A stretch of DNA of 64,000 nt. It comes from Streptomyces sp. NBC_01341 (lineage in GTDB: Bacteria > Actinomycetota > Actinomycetes > Streptomycetales > Streptomycetaceae). The notes under the pieces were generated by a model that was not told the DNA's origin, did no database searches, and worked only from the letters and a program-made list of their open reading frames with translations. The stretch is taken from positions 5,394,001 through 5,458,000 of the forward strand of contig NZ_CP108364.1 in the NCBI RefSeq assembly GCF_035946055.1. Reading direction: 5' to 3'. Below, piece by piece: positions 17,067 to 24,510 of this stretch; the stretch's first letter is position 1; each line of letters begins with the position of its first letter. Position numbers and translations under genes: made by a program.

Positions 17067-18245
17067 CTACGGAAGCGCCAGCATCCGCTCCAGCGCCAGC
17101 TTCGCGAACTTCTCGGTCTCCTCGTCGACCTGGATGCGGTTGACCAGGTTCCCCTCGGCCAGCGACTCCAGGGTCCACACCAGGTGCGGCAGGTCGATCC
17201 GGTTCATCGTCGAGCAGAAGCAGACCGTCCTGTCGAGGAAGACGATCTCCTTGTCCTCGGCGGCGAAACGATTCGCCAGCCGCTGCACCAGGTTCAGTTC
17301 CGTACCGATGGCCCACTTGGAACCGGCCGGAGCGGCCTCCAGGGCCTTGATGATGTACTCCGTCGAGCCCACGTAGTCCGCGGCCGCCACGACCTCGTGC
17401 TTGCACTCCGGGTGCACCAGCACGTTGACGCCCGGGATCCGCTCCCGTACGTCCTCGACGGACTGCACCGAGAAGCGGCCGTGCACCGAGCAGTGCCCGC
17501 GCCACAGGATCATCTTCGCGTCGCGCAGCTGCTCGGCGGTCAGTCCGCCGTTCGGCTTGTGCGGGTTGTAGAGGACGCAGTCCTCCAGACTCATCCCCAT
17601 GTCCCGGACGGCGGTGTTGCGGCCCAGGTGCTGGTCCGGCAGGAAGAGCACCTTGTCACCCTGCTCGAAGGCCCACTCCAGTGCACGCTTCGCGTTCGAC
17701 GAGGTGCAGATCGTGCCGCCGTGCTTGCCCGTGAAGGCCTTGATGTCGGCGGACGAGTTCATGTACGAGACCGGCACGACCCGGTCGGCGACCCCCGCCT
17801 CGGTCAGCACGTCCCAGCACTCGGCGACCTGCTCGGCGGTGGCCATGTCGGCCATGGAGCAGCCCGCCGCCAGGTCGGGCAGGACGACCTTCTGGTCGTC
17901 GCCGGTGAGGATGTCCGCGGACTCCGCCATGAAGTGCACGCCGCAGAAGACGATGTACTCCGCGTCGGGCCTGCCGGCGGCGTCGCGGGCGAGTTTGAAG
18001 GAGTCGCCGGTGACGTCCGCGAACTGGATGACCTCGTCGCGCTGGTAGTGGTGGCCGAGGATGAACACCTTGTCCCCGAGCTTCTCCTTGGCCGCGCGGG
18101 CCCGCTCCACCAGGTCCGGGTCGGACGGTGAGGGCAGGTCGCCGGGGCATTCGACCCCGCGCTCGCTCCGCGGGTCGGCCTCGCGGCCGAGCAGCAGGAG
18201 GGCGAGCGGGGTCGGCTGGACATCCAGGGGCTGGGCGGTGGTCAC
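17067..18245 (-). CDS. nadA: Quinolinate synthase (4Fe-4S)
   Basis: Condenses iminoaspartate with dihydroxyacetone phosphate to quinolinate in de novo NAD synthesis. The 392-residue length suits the actinobacterial long form. HHYQRDE near residue 65 is the conserved substrate-binding loop; cluster cysteines are expected in VFCGVHFMAE (near 98), HPECKHEV (near 278) and VCFCSTMNRID (near 342). GTG 18245 is chosen because AGAAGG lies 8 bases upstream; GTG 18254 overlaps that site. nadB and nadC are not adjacent. It is divergent from an Fe-S assembly gene, and the shared region carries three CGTC-N5-GACG repeats, one over the likely nadA transcription start. Confidence 0.95.
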   Translation of the reverse strand: MTTAQPLDVQPTPLALLLLGREADPRSERGVECPGDLPSPSDPDLVERARAAKEKLGDKVFILGHHYQRDEVIQFADVTGDSFKLARDAAGRPDAEYIVFCGVHFMAESADILTGDDQKVVLPDLAAGCSMADMATAEQVAECWDVLTEAGVADRVVPVSYMNSSADIKAFTGKHGGTICTSSNAKRALEWAFEQGDKVLFLPDQHLGRNTAVRDMGMSLEDCVLYNPHKPNGGLTAEQLRDAKMILWRGHCSVHGRFSVQSVEDVRERIPGVNVLVHPECKHEVVAAADYVGSTEYIIKALEAAPAGSKWAIGTELNLVQRLANRFAAEDKEIVFLDRTVCFCSTMNRIDLPHLVWTLESLAEGNLVNRIQVDEETEKFAKLALERMLALP

Positions 18246-18280
18246 GACACGCACCTTCTCTTTTCTGCGGAGCGCCTTTT

Positions 18281-18350
18281 CGTCTAATTGACGTTATCTA
18301 TCATAACCGCTTCGCGTCAGTTTGACGATGCCGATAGCGTCGATGTGACG
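18281..18350. promoter_or_regulatory. Three CGTC-N5-GACG inverted repeats in the nadA/Fe-S intergenic region
   Basis: Sites at 18281-18293 (CGTC-TAATT-GACG), 18315-18327 (CGTC-AGTTT-GACG) and 18338-18350 (CGTC-GATGT-GACG). All arms are perfect, with starts 34 and 23 bases apart. A leftward -10-like TATGAT lies at 18300-18305, between the first two sites. The arrangement looks like operators for a dimeric regulator. It does not match the NrtR/NdnR or Rex consensus I know. Confidence 0.65.
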
Positions 18351-18472
18351 CATCCGCCCGCCGGTGCGGTGTGCGAGCATGAAGGGAACAGACACGCCCG
18401 GCCCGGAATGAATCCGAGGCCCCGATGGTTGGACCGTCGGCAAGCAGTCCGTACAACCCGGGAGAGAAGCAG

Positions 18473-18829
18473 ATGTCCGTATCGGACGAGACCACCACCG
18501 TGAGCGACGGCATCCTCCTGTCCGACGCCGCCGCATCCAAGGTCAAGACCCTGCTGGAGCAGGAGGGCCGGGACGACCTGGCGCTGCGCGTCGCCGTCCA
18601 GCCCGGCGGCTGCTCGGGCCTGCGGTACCAGCTCTTCTTCGACGAGCGTTCGCTCGACGGCGACGTCGTGAAGGACTTCGGCGGCGTCAAGGTCGTCACC
18701 GACCGGATGAGCGCCCCGTACCTGGGCGGCGCGTCCGTCGACTTCGTGGACACCATCGAGAAGCAGGGCTTCACGATCGACAACCCGAACGCTACGGGTT
18801 CCTGCGCCTGCGGTGACTCCTTCAGCTAA
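18473..18829 (+). CDS. erpA: HesB/IscA-type iron-sulfur cluster insertion protein (ErpA-like)
   Basis: 118-residue A-type carrier that delivers Fe-S clusters to target proteins. The three conserved cysteines are present: QPGGCSGLRY (Cys near 47) and the C-terminal GSCACGDSF (Cys near 110 and 112). ATG 18473 (MSVSDET) follows GGGAGAGAAG. An upstream in-frame ATG at 18425 lacks a site and would add a non-conserved leader. It is divergent from nadA, itself a 4Fe-4S enzyme. The aa3/bcc genes with a Rieske protein lie about 5-14 kb away. The exact subtype (ErpA or SufA) cannot be settled from this sequence. Confidence 0.9.
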   Translation: MSVSDETTTVSDGILLSDAAASKVKTLLEQEGRDDLALRVAVQPGGCSGLRYQLFFDERSLDGDVVKDFGGVKVVTDRMSAPYLGGASVDFVDTIEKQGFTIDNPNATGSCACGDSFS

Positions 18830-18872
18830 GCGCGATTCAGCCGCAGCACCATCCGGCTGAAGCCTGAGACGT

Positions 18873-18913
18873 ACGACGGCGGCGCCCCCTGGACCGGGGG
18901 GCGCCGCCGTCGT
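18873..18913. terminator. Hairpin between convergent genes
   Basis: 17-bp stem (ACGACGGCGGCGCCCCC and complement) with a short loop, 43 bases after the Fe-S gene stop and 18 bases from the end of the convergent membrane-protein gene. Confidence 0.75.
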
Positions 18914-18930
18914 CATGTGCGTGCCCGGTG

Positions 18931-20370
18931 TCAGGCGCGAGGCACCCTCGCGCCCGATTCCGCGTCGACCACGGTGCGCTCGCCCAGGGGTGTGTCCAGC
19001 GTCACCTTCCGGGTCAGCTCCTTGGCGATCATGACGCAGGCCTTCCCCGGCTCCCGCACCGATTCGGTGACCGTGACCCGGACCGCCGAGCCGCTCTCCG
19101 TGGCGCGTGCCGCGTAGGTACTGCACACGCCGCCCCAGAAGGTGACCTCCAGCGTCCTGCCGTCCGCGCTGTACGACGTGATCGCCCTGTTCCGTGCTCC
19201 GGGGTCCTTCGTCGGCTCCGGGGCGGGCGGGGTGCTCCGCGGGGTCAGGTGGTCCGGGTGGACCGCTACGCGGACGACGGTGTGTGCGGGTCCGCCCCCG
19301 TCGGACCGTACGGAGAAGAGCCACGAGGGTACGAGGATCTGCTCCCCGTCCGCGTACTGCGCGGAGAGCCCGAACTCGGCCTCGTCGACCTCCGCCGTGG
19401 CGGGCTCCGGGGCGCCCGGCGCACCGCATTCGGCCGTCGGTGTGGAGCCGTCCTCCAGCGGTACCGGGGTCGCGCAGTCGCCCGCGCCGCCCTTCGCCGC
19501 CCGACGGCTCTCCGCGTTCATCTGCTCCAGCGCCTCGTCCGCGCCGATCACCGGATAGCTGTCGCTCTTCTCCAGCGCCTTGAGGTGCCCGCTGCCTCCG
19601 ACGACCTCGCCGCCCGCGCCCACCTGGATCCCGGTCGACCAGCCGTATGTCGGCAGCCCGCCCACCACCGGATCGGCGTTCACGACCCGCACCGATCCCA
19701 TCAGCTGCCGGGCGTCGAGCGAGGCGTCGTCCTGCCCCACGGCCTTCAGTACGGGGACGGCCGCGGCCCTCGCGGTCTTCTCGTCGACCGGGGAGCCGGA
19801 CTGCGGCGCGGGATCCTTCTTCGCGCAGGTCCGCGCGGACTCGCAGGCGTCGGGCCCGCCCGGGGCGTAGCGGGCGAAGGTCCAGGTGCCGGGTGCCTGC
19901 TTGATGACGCGCAGCACCGGGCCCGACCCGTCGCCGTCGCTGCCCACCTTCCACGCGGCGCCGTCGGGGCGCGGCGCGCCCGGCACCCCGAGGGCCTCGG
20001 CCAGCCGTGCCACCTCGGCCGCGGTGACGGTGCCCCCGGCGCGCCGGACGGCCGCCGAGGAGGGGCCCTCGGGCAGTTCGCCCGTGGCGCGGTAGACGAC
20101 CCCGCCACCGTGCGGGTCCGGCTCACCGGGCGCGATCCCCGGTGGCGGTCCGGTCGGGCCGTCCGCGTGGTCCAGCGCCAGCAGCGGGGGAGTGGCGTCG
20201 CCGGCGGCCGCGGGGCCGGCGTCCGCGCCGCCTTCACCCGACGCGTTCGAGGCCCAGTAGGCCGCTCCACCTCCGGTCAGCAGCACAGCCGCCGCCACCG
20301 TGGTCACGGCGAGCGGCGAGCGCCGCCGCCGGGTACCGGTCACGTCATTCTCGGGTCGCCCGTTGCTCAC
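18931..20370 (-). CDS. Secreted or membrane-anchored hypothetical protein
   Basis: 479 residues. An N-terminal basic stretch (TRRRRSPLA) precedes one hydrophobic segment, about residues 19-42, that reads as a signal anchor or signal peptide; the rest is outside the membrane. Residues 45-110 are Gly/Pro/Asp-rich linker. The remainder is a mixed domain with a possible disulfide pair in CESARTC near 175. I recognise it only as a protein type common in Streptomyces near nadA, without known activity. No catalytic motif was found. The small gene at 20538 lies upstream on the same strand, separated by a hairpin. Confidence 0.82.
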   Translation of the reverse strand: MSNGRPENDVTGTRRRRSPLAVTTVAAAVLLTGGGAAYWASNASGEGGADAGPAAAGDATPPLLALDHADGPTGPPPGIAPGEPDPHGGGVVYRATGELPEGPSSAAVRRAGGTVTAAEVARLAEALGVPGAPRPDGAAWKVGSDGDGSGPVLRVIKQAPGTWTFARYAPGGPDACESARTCAKKDPAPQSGSPVDEKTARAAAVPVLKAVGQDDASLDARQLMGSVRVVNADPVVGGLPTYGWSTGIQVGAGGEVVGGSGHLKALEKSDSYPVIGADEALEQMNAESRRAAKGGAGDCATPVPLEDGSTPTAECGAPGAPEPATAEVDEAEFGLSAQYADGEQILVPSWLFSVRSDGGGPAHTVVRVAVHPDHLTPRSTPPAPEPTKDPGARNRAITSYSADGRTLEVTFWGGVCSTYAARATESGSAVRVTVTESVREPGKACVMIAKELTRKVTLDTPLGERTVVDAESGARVPRA

Positions 20371-20458
20371 CGGATCGCTCCTTCGGCTGCCTGGCCGTCA
20401 CTGGCACCTCGTACGCCCTCCGGGGCCGGAGGGCACCGATGGGACGGGGCAGGGAAGC

Positions 20459-20492
20459 GCGCGGTTCCACCGCGTACGCCGTGGAACCGCGC
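20459..20492 (-). terminator. Hairpin terminator
   Basis: 12-bp perfect stem (GCGCGGTTCCAC and complement) with a 10-base loop, 46 bases past the stop of the leftward small gene at 20538. Confidence 0.55.
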
Positions 20493-20537
20493 CGAGGGCC
20501 GCGCACCGCTGTGCGGAGCAACCGTGCGGGGCCGGGA

Positions 20538-20735
20538 TCAGTCCCCGTAGTCGGACATGCCGTCGATCAGCCGGGCGGAGGACGGCGGCACCGTGACCCC
20601 GTGGATGCGGGACGGTTCCACCGGCTGCACGGCGGTCCTCTCCGGCACGACCCAGTGCGGTGCCATACGCGCGCAGTCACCGCGCAGCTCGGCCAGGGTC
20701 ATCTCGGACTCACGCGAAACGATCGTGTTCGACAT
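20538..20735 (-). CDS. Small hypothetical protein (65 aa)
   Basis: Open frame beginning MSNTIVSRESEMTLAEL at ATG 20735; ATG 20702 (MTLAELRGDC) is an alternative. No strong ribosome site precedes either. The product has Pro-rich central residues and the C-terminal SSARLIDGMSDYGD. Codon bias is typical of the region, and a hairpin follows the stop, which supports a real gene. No domain recognised. It is divergent from adoK by 160 bases. Confidence 0.6.
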   Translation of the reverse strand: MSNTIVSRESEMTLAELRGDCARMAPHWVVPERTAVQPVEPSRIHGVTVPPSSARLIDGMSDYGD

Positions 20736-20895
20736 AAACGCACCGTACGCAGGGTGGACCCCAGGTAGAAAGACCTACTATCGGGTAGTTTTGCCCTTTC
20801 AGGCACCATGGCGTCACCGGGTAGCGTGAACTGTCACGCCGTCCCGGAGGGTGCGCTCACGCGCTCCCCCCGCCTTCCGCAGGAGCAGCCTCCCC

Positions 20896-21870
20896 GTGCG
20901 CATTGCAGTCACAGGCTCCATCGCCACAGACCACCTCATGACCTTCCCCGGCCGATTCGCGGACCAGCTGGTCGCCGATCAGCTGCACACGGTCTCGCTC
21001 TCCTTCCTGGTCGACAACCTCGACGTGCGCCGCGGTGGTGTCGGCGCCAACATCGCGTTCGGTATGGGTGTGCTCGGTACACAGCCGATCCTGGTCGGTG
21101 CTGCCGGGGCGGACTTCGACGACTACCGGGCATGGCTCGACCGGCACGGCGTCGACACCGAGTCCATCCGGATCTCCGAGGTCCTGCACACGGCGCGCTT
21201 CGTCTGCACGACGGACTCCGACCACAACCAGATCGGCTCCTTCTACACGGGCGCGATGAGCGAGGCCCGGCTGATCGAGCTCAAGAGCGTCGCCGACCGC
21301 GTGGGCGGCCTCGACCTCGTCTCCATCGGTGCCGACGACCCCGAGGCGATGCTCCGCCACACGGAGGAGTGCCGCTCACGCGCGATCCCGTTCGCCGCCG
21401 ACTTCTCCCAGCAGATCGCCCGTATGGACGGCGAGGAGATCCGGATCCTCCTCGACGGCGCCACGTACCTCTTCTCCAACGAGTACGAGAAGGGACTCAT
21501 CGAGTCCAAGACGGGGTGGACCGACGAGGAGATCCTGTCCAGGGTCGGCCACCGCGTCACCACCCTCGGTGCCCGCGGCGTCCGGATCGAGCGGGCCGCC
21601 CAGGACCCCATCGAGGTCGGCTGCGCCGAGGAGGAGCGCAAGGCGGACCCGACCGGCGTCGGTGACGCGTTCCGTGCCGGTTTCCTCTCCGGCCTCGCCT
21701 GGGGTGTGGGCCTGGAGCGCGCCGCCCAGGTCGGCTGCATGCTCGCGACCCTGGTCATCGAGACGGTCGGCACCCAGGAGTACACCCTGCGCCGCACCCA
21801 CTTCATGGACCGGTTCACCAAGGCCTACGGCGACGAGGCGGCCTCCGAGGTCCGCAAGCACCTCTCCTGA
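20896..21870 (+). CDS. adoK: PfkB-family adenosine kinase (AdoK-like)
   Basis: Predicted to phosphorylate adenosine to AMP (purine salvage). The 324-residue protein starts VRIAVTGSIATDHLM at GTG 20896, with GGAG upstream. It has the ribokinase-family GG segment (RRGGVGANIAFGMG, near residue 52) and the catalytic DPTGVGDAFRAG near 252, with the general-base Asp. Its sequence resembles, from memory, M. tuberculosis Rv2202c (AdoK/CbhK) almost end to end, including IATDHLM and the HTEECR segment. That gene also sits near ctaC. General sugar-kinase annotations are common for this family, so substrate specificity is inferred. Confidence 0.9.
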   Translation: MRIAVTGSIATDHLMTFPGRFADQLVADQLHTVSLSFLVDNLDVRRGGVGANIAFGMGVLGTQPILVGAAGADFDDYRAWLDRHGVDTESIRISEVLHTARFVCTTDSDHNQIGSFYTGAMSEARLIELKSVADRVGGLDLVSIGADDPEAMLRHTEECRSRAIPFAADFSQQIARMDGEEIRILLDGATYLFSNEYEKGLIESKTGWTDEEILSRVGHRVTTLGARGVRIERAAQDPIEVGCAEEERKADPTGVGDAFRAGFLSGLAWGVGLERAAQVGCMLATLVIETVGTQEYTLRRTHFMDRFTKAYGDEAASEVRKHLS

Positions 21871-21887
21871 CCCCCGCGCCACCCGGA

Positions 21888-23270
21888 TCAGAGGAGCCGG
21901 CGGACCACATAGGCCGAGCCGCGGTCCGCGGGCTCCTCACCCACGTACTCCTGTTCGCGCATCTCGCACCAGGCAGGGATGTCGAGCCGGGCCGCCTCGT
22001 CGTCGGCGAGCACCGTCACCGTGCCGCCGACGGGTACCTCTCCGATCACCTTTGCGAGTTCGATGACCGGAATCGGGCAGCGCCGGCCCAGCGCGTCGAC
22101 CACGAGTGAGTCCCGGGGGGAGGGGGAGGGGGCCGGTGAGGCGGGCGCGCCGAGTTTCGCCCGCACCTCGGCCACCACACCCGGCAGGACGCCGAGGAAG
22201 CGTTCGACCTCGTCCCCGGTGGTTCCGGCGGGCAGCGACACGCGCACGTTCCCTTCCGTGAGCACCCCCATCGCCTTGAGGACATGGCTGGGCGTCAGCG
22301 TGCTGCTCGTGCAGGACGAACCCGATGAAACGGAGAATCCGGCGCGATCCAGCTCGTGGAGCAGTGTCTCCCCGTCGACATAGAGACAGGAGAAGGTGAC
22401 CAGGTGCGGCAACCGCCGTTCCGGATCGCCGACCACCTCCACGTCGGGCACCAGGCCGGCCACCGCCGCCCGGACACGGTCCACCAGCGCGCGCAGCCGG
22501 ACGGACTCGGCCGCGGCCTCCGCACGCACCGCCCGCAGCGAGGCCGCGGCCGCCACGATCGCCGGGATGTTCTCGAAGCCGGCGGCCCGCCCCGACTCCC
22601 GCTCGTCGGCCGGGCCTTGAGGTGCGAAGCGGACACCCTTGCGCACGGCGAGCAGTCCGACACCGGCCGGCCCGCCCCACTTGTGGGCGCTCGCGGTCAG
22701 CAGCGACCAGCGGCCGGCCACCGGTCCCCAGCCCAGGGACTGGGCGGCGTCCACCAGCAGCGGCACACCGGCCTCGGCACAGATCTCGGCGGTCTCCGCC
22801 ACCGGCTGCTCGGTCCCCACCTCGTGGTTGGCGGACTGCAGGCAGGCCAGCGCGGTGTCCGCACGAAGCGCCCGGCCGTACGCCGCCGGGTCCACCGCCC
22901 CGGTCCGGTCCACCGCCACCTCGGTGAACGAACCGCCGGCCGCCCCCAGCGCCGCCGCCGCGTGCAGCACCGAGGAGTGCTCTACGGCGGACAGGACCAT
23001 ATGGCGGCCGACACGCCGACGGCCGGAAAGTGCTCCGGCCGTCCCCGAGTGCACCGCCCGGGTGCCCGAAGAGGTGAACACCAGCTCGTCAGGCCGGCAG
23101 CCGACCGCCTCCGCGGCGGTCTCCCGGGCCGCGTCCAGCAGCAGCGTGGCCCGCCGTCCCTCGCGGTAGAGCCGCGCGGGATCCGCCCAGCCCTCGTCCA
23201 GGGAGGCAAGCAGGGCCTGGCGGGCGACGGGATGCAGGGGAGCGGAGGAAGCCGCGTCGAAGTAGGGCAC
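21888..23270 (-). CDS. Fusion: cysteine desulfurase + TusA-like sulfur carrier
   Basis: 460 residues. Residues 1 to about 375 are a class V PLP enzyme of the NifS/IscS type. The PLP Lys is in SAHKWGGPAG (near 195), the HEVGTEQ segment contacts PLP, and a mobile-loop Cys lies in SSGSSCTSSTL (near 322). After a Pro/Ser linker (about 372-383) comes an ~75-residue TusA domain with the sulfur-accepting CPIP motif (near 395) in LGRRCPIPVIELAKVIG. The desulfurase would make an enzyme persulfide and hand it to its own carrier. The downstream acceptor (tRNA thiolation, molybdenum cofactor, Fe-S or other) is unknown. Convergent with adoK and divergent from ctaC. Confidence 0.92.
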   Translation of the reverse strand: MPYFDAASSAPLHPVARQALLASLDEGWADPARLYREGRRATLLLDAARETAAEAVGCRPDELVFTSSGTRAVHSGTAGALSGRRRVGRHMVLSAVEHSSVLHAAAALGAAGGSFTEVAVDRTGAVDPAAYGRALRADTALACLQSANHEVGTEQPVAETAEICAEAGVPLLVDAAQSLGWGPVAGRWSLLTASAHKWGGPAGVGLLAVRKGVRFAPQGPADERESGRAAGFENIPAIVAAAASLRAVRAEAAAESVRLRALVDRVRAAVAGLVPDVEVVGDPERRLPHLVTFSCLYVDGETLLHELDRAGFSVSSGSSCTSSTLTPSHVLKAMGVLTEGNVRVSLPAGTTGDEVERFLGVLPGVVAEVRAKLGAPASPAPSPSPRDSLVVDALGRRCPIPVIELAKVIGEVPVGGTVTVLADDEAARLDIPAWCEMREQEYVGEEPADRGSAYVVRRLL

Positions 23271-23541
23271 GCCGTCACGCTAGTCCGCGGGAGGGCTTCC
23301 CCGGGTGACGGGTGCCCCGTCCGGAGGAAGAGGGGGCGTCAGATGGTGGCCGGACGCGCGGATTCCACCCCTTCGGGGTGTCGGGCGGCGCGTTGGGCAC
23401 CCTCCCCGCGCGACCCCAAATAGCGTCCAGTAGGGTTTGGTCCGCATAAACATCCAAACCCCTGCCCGCGTCAGGGGCGGCGACCGACCAAGTGAGACGG
23501 GCGCGCCGACCGTGCGGGCGAGACTCTCGGGAAGGCGCTAC

Positions 23542-24510
23542 GTGAGTCCCAACGGCTCCGACCGCTCGTCGCGGCGCCCGATGCGGCGGAAGCTGCCGCA
23601 GGTGCTGACTGCGGGCCTGGTCCTGGCGACGGCCTCCGGTTGTTCATACAACTGGGAGGATTTCCCCCGCCTCGGTATGCCCACCCCGGTAACGGAAGAG
23701 GCCCCACGGATCCTCTCCCTCTGGCAGGGCTCGTGGGCGGCAGCGCTCGCCACGGGTGTCCTCGTCTGGGGGCTGATCCTGTGGAGCGTCATCTTCCACC
23801 GGCGTAGCAGGACCAAGGTGGAGGTACCGCACCAGACCAGGTACAACATGCCTATCGAGGCGCTGTACACAGTGGTCCCCCTCATCATCGTCTCGGTGTT
23901 CTTCTACTTCACCGCGCGCGATGAATCGAAGCTCCTCGAGCTCAGCCCGAAGACGACCCACACGATCAACGTGGTCGGCTACCAGTGGAGCTGGGGCTTC
24001 AACTACATCGAGAAGGTGGAGGGGCAGCCCTCCGCCGGTAACGAGGTCCCGAAGGAACTCGACGCCATCCCCGACAGGTTCCGCGAGGACTTCCCGAAGG
24101 GCGCCGGTGGCGTCTACGACGTGGGCGTCCCCGGCACGAGGAACCCGCAGAACGGCAACCCGGGTCCGACCCTGTGGCTGCCGAAGGGCGAGAAGGTCCG
24201 CTTCGTTCTGACTTCGCGGGACGTCATCCACTCCTTCTGGGTGGTGCCGTTCCTCATGAAGCAGGACGTCATTCCGGGCCACACCAACTCCTTCGAGGTC
24301 ACGCCGAGCAGGGAGGGCACCTACATGGGTAAGTGCGCCGAGCTCTGCGGCGTCGACCACTCCCGGATGCTCTTCAACGTCAAGATCGTCTCTCCCGAGC
24401 GTTACCAGCAGCACCTCAAGGAGCTGGCGGAGAAGGGTCAGACGGGCTACGTGCCGGCAGGCATCGAGCAGACGGACCCGGCCAGGAATGCGGAGACGAA
24501 CAAACTGTGA
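23542..24510 (+). CDS. ctaC: Cytochrome c oxidase subunit II
   Basis: 322 residues from GTG 23542 (VSPNGSDRS), preceded by GGGAAGG. A signal with lipobox ATASGC (Cys near 34) predicts a lipoprotein. Two transmembrane helices (about 58-80 and 105-125) anchor a cupredoxin domain facing outside. The CuA site is complete: the distal His in VIHSFWV and CAELCGVDHSRM, with Cys near 265 and 269. It accepts electrons from the bcc complex and passes them to subunit I. Its stop overlaps ctaD as GTGA, so the two are translated together. Confidence 0.97.
   Translation: MSPNGSDRSSRRPMRRKLPQVLTAGLVLATASGCSYNWEDFPRLGMPTPVTEEAPRILSLWQGSWAAALATGVLVWGLILWSVIFHRRSRTKVEVPHQTRYNMPIEALYTVVPLIIVSVFFYFTARDESKLLELSPKTTHTINVVGYQWSWGFNYIEKVEGQPSAGNEVPKELDAIPDRFREDFPKGAGGVYDVGVPGTRNPQNGNPGPTLWLPKGEKVRFVLTSRDVIHSFWVVPFLMKQDVIPGHTNSFEVTPSREGTYMGKCAELCGVDHSRMLFNVKIVSPERYQQHLKELAEKGQTGYVPAGIEQTDPARNAETNKL

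Noticed and set aside
15205..17505. 766-residue antisense frame across the RND exporter and nadA end
   Set aside because: Runs through a 22-bp terminator and two well-supported genes; composition is typical of a shadow frame.
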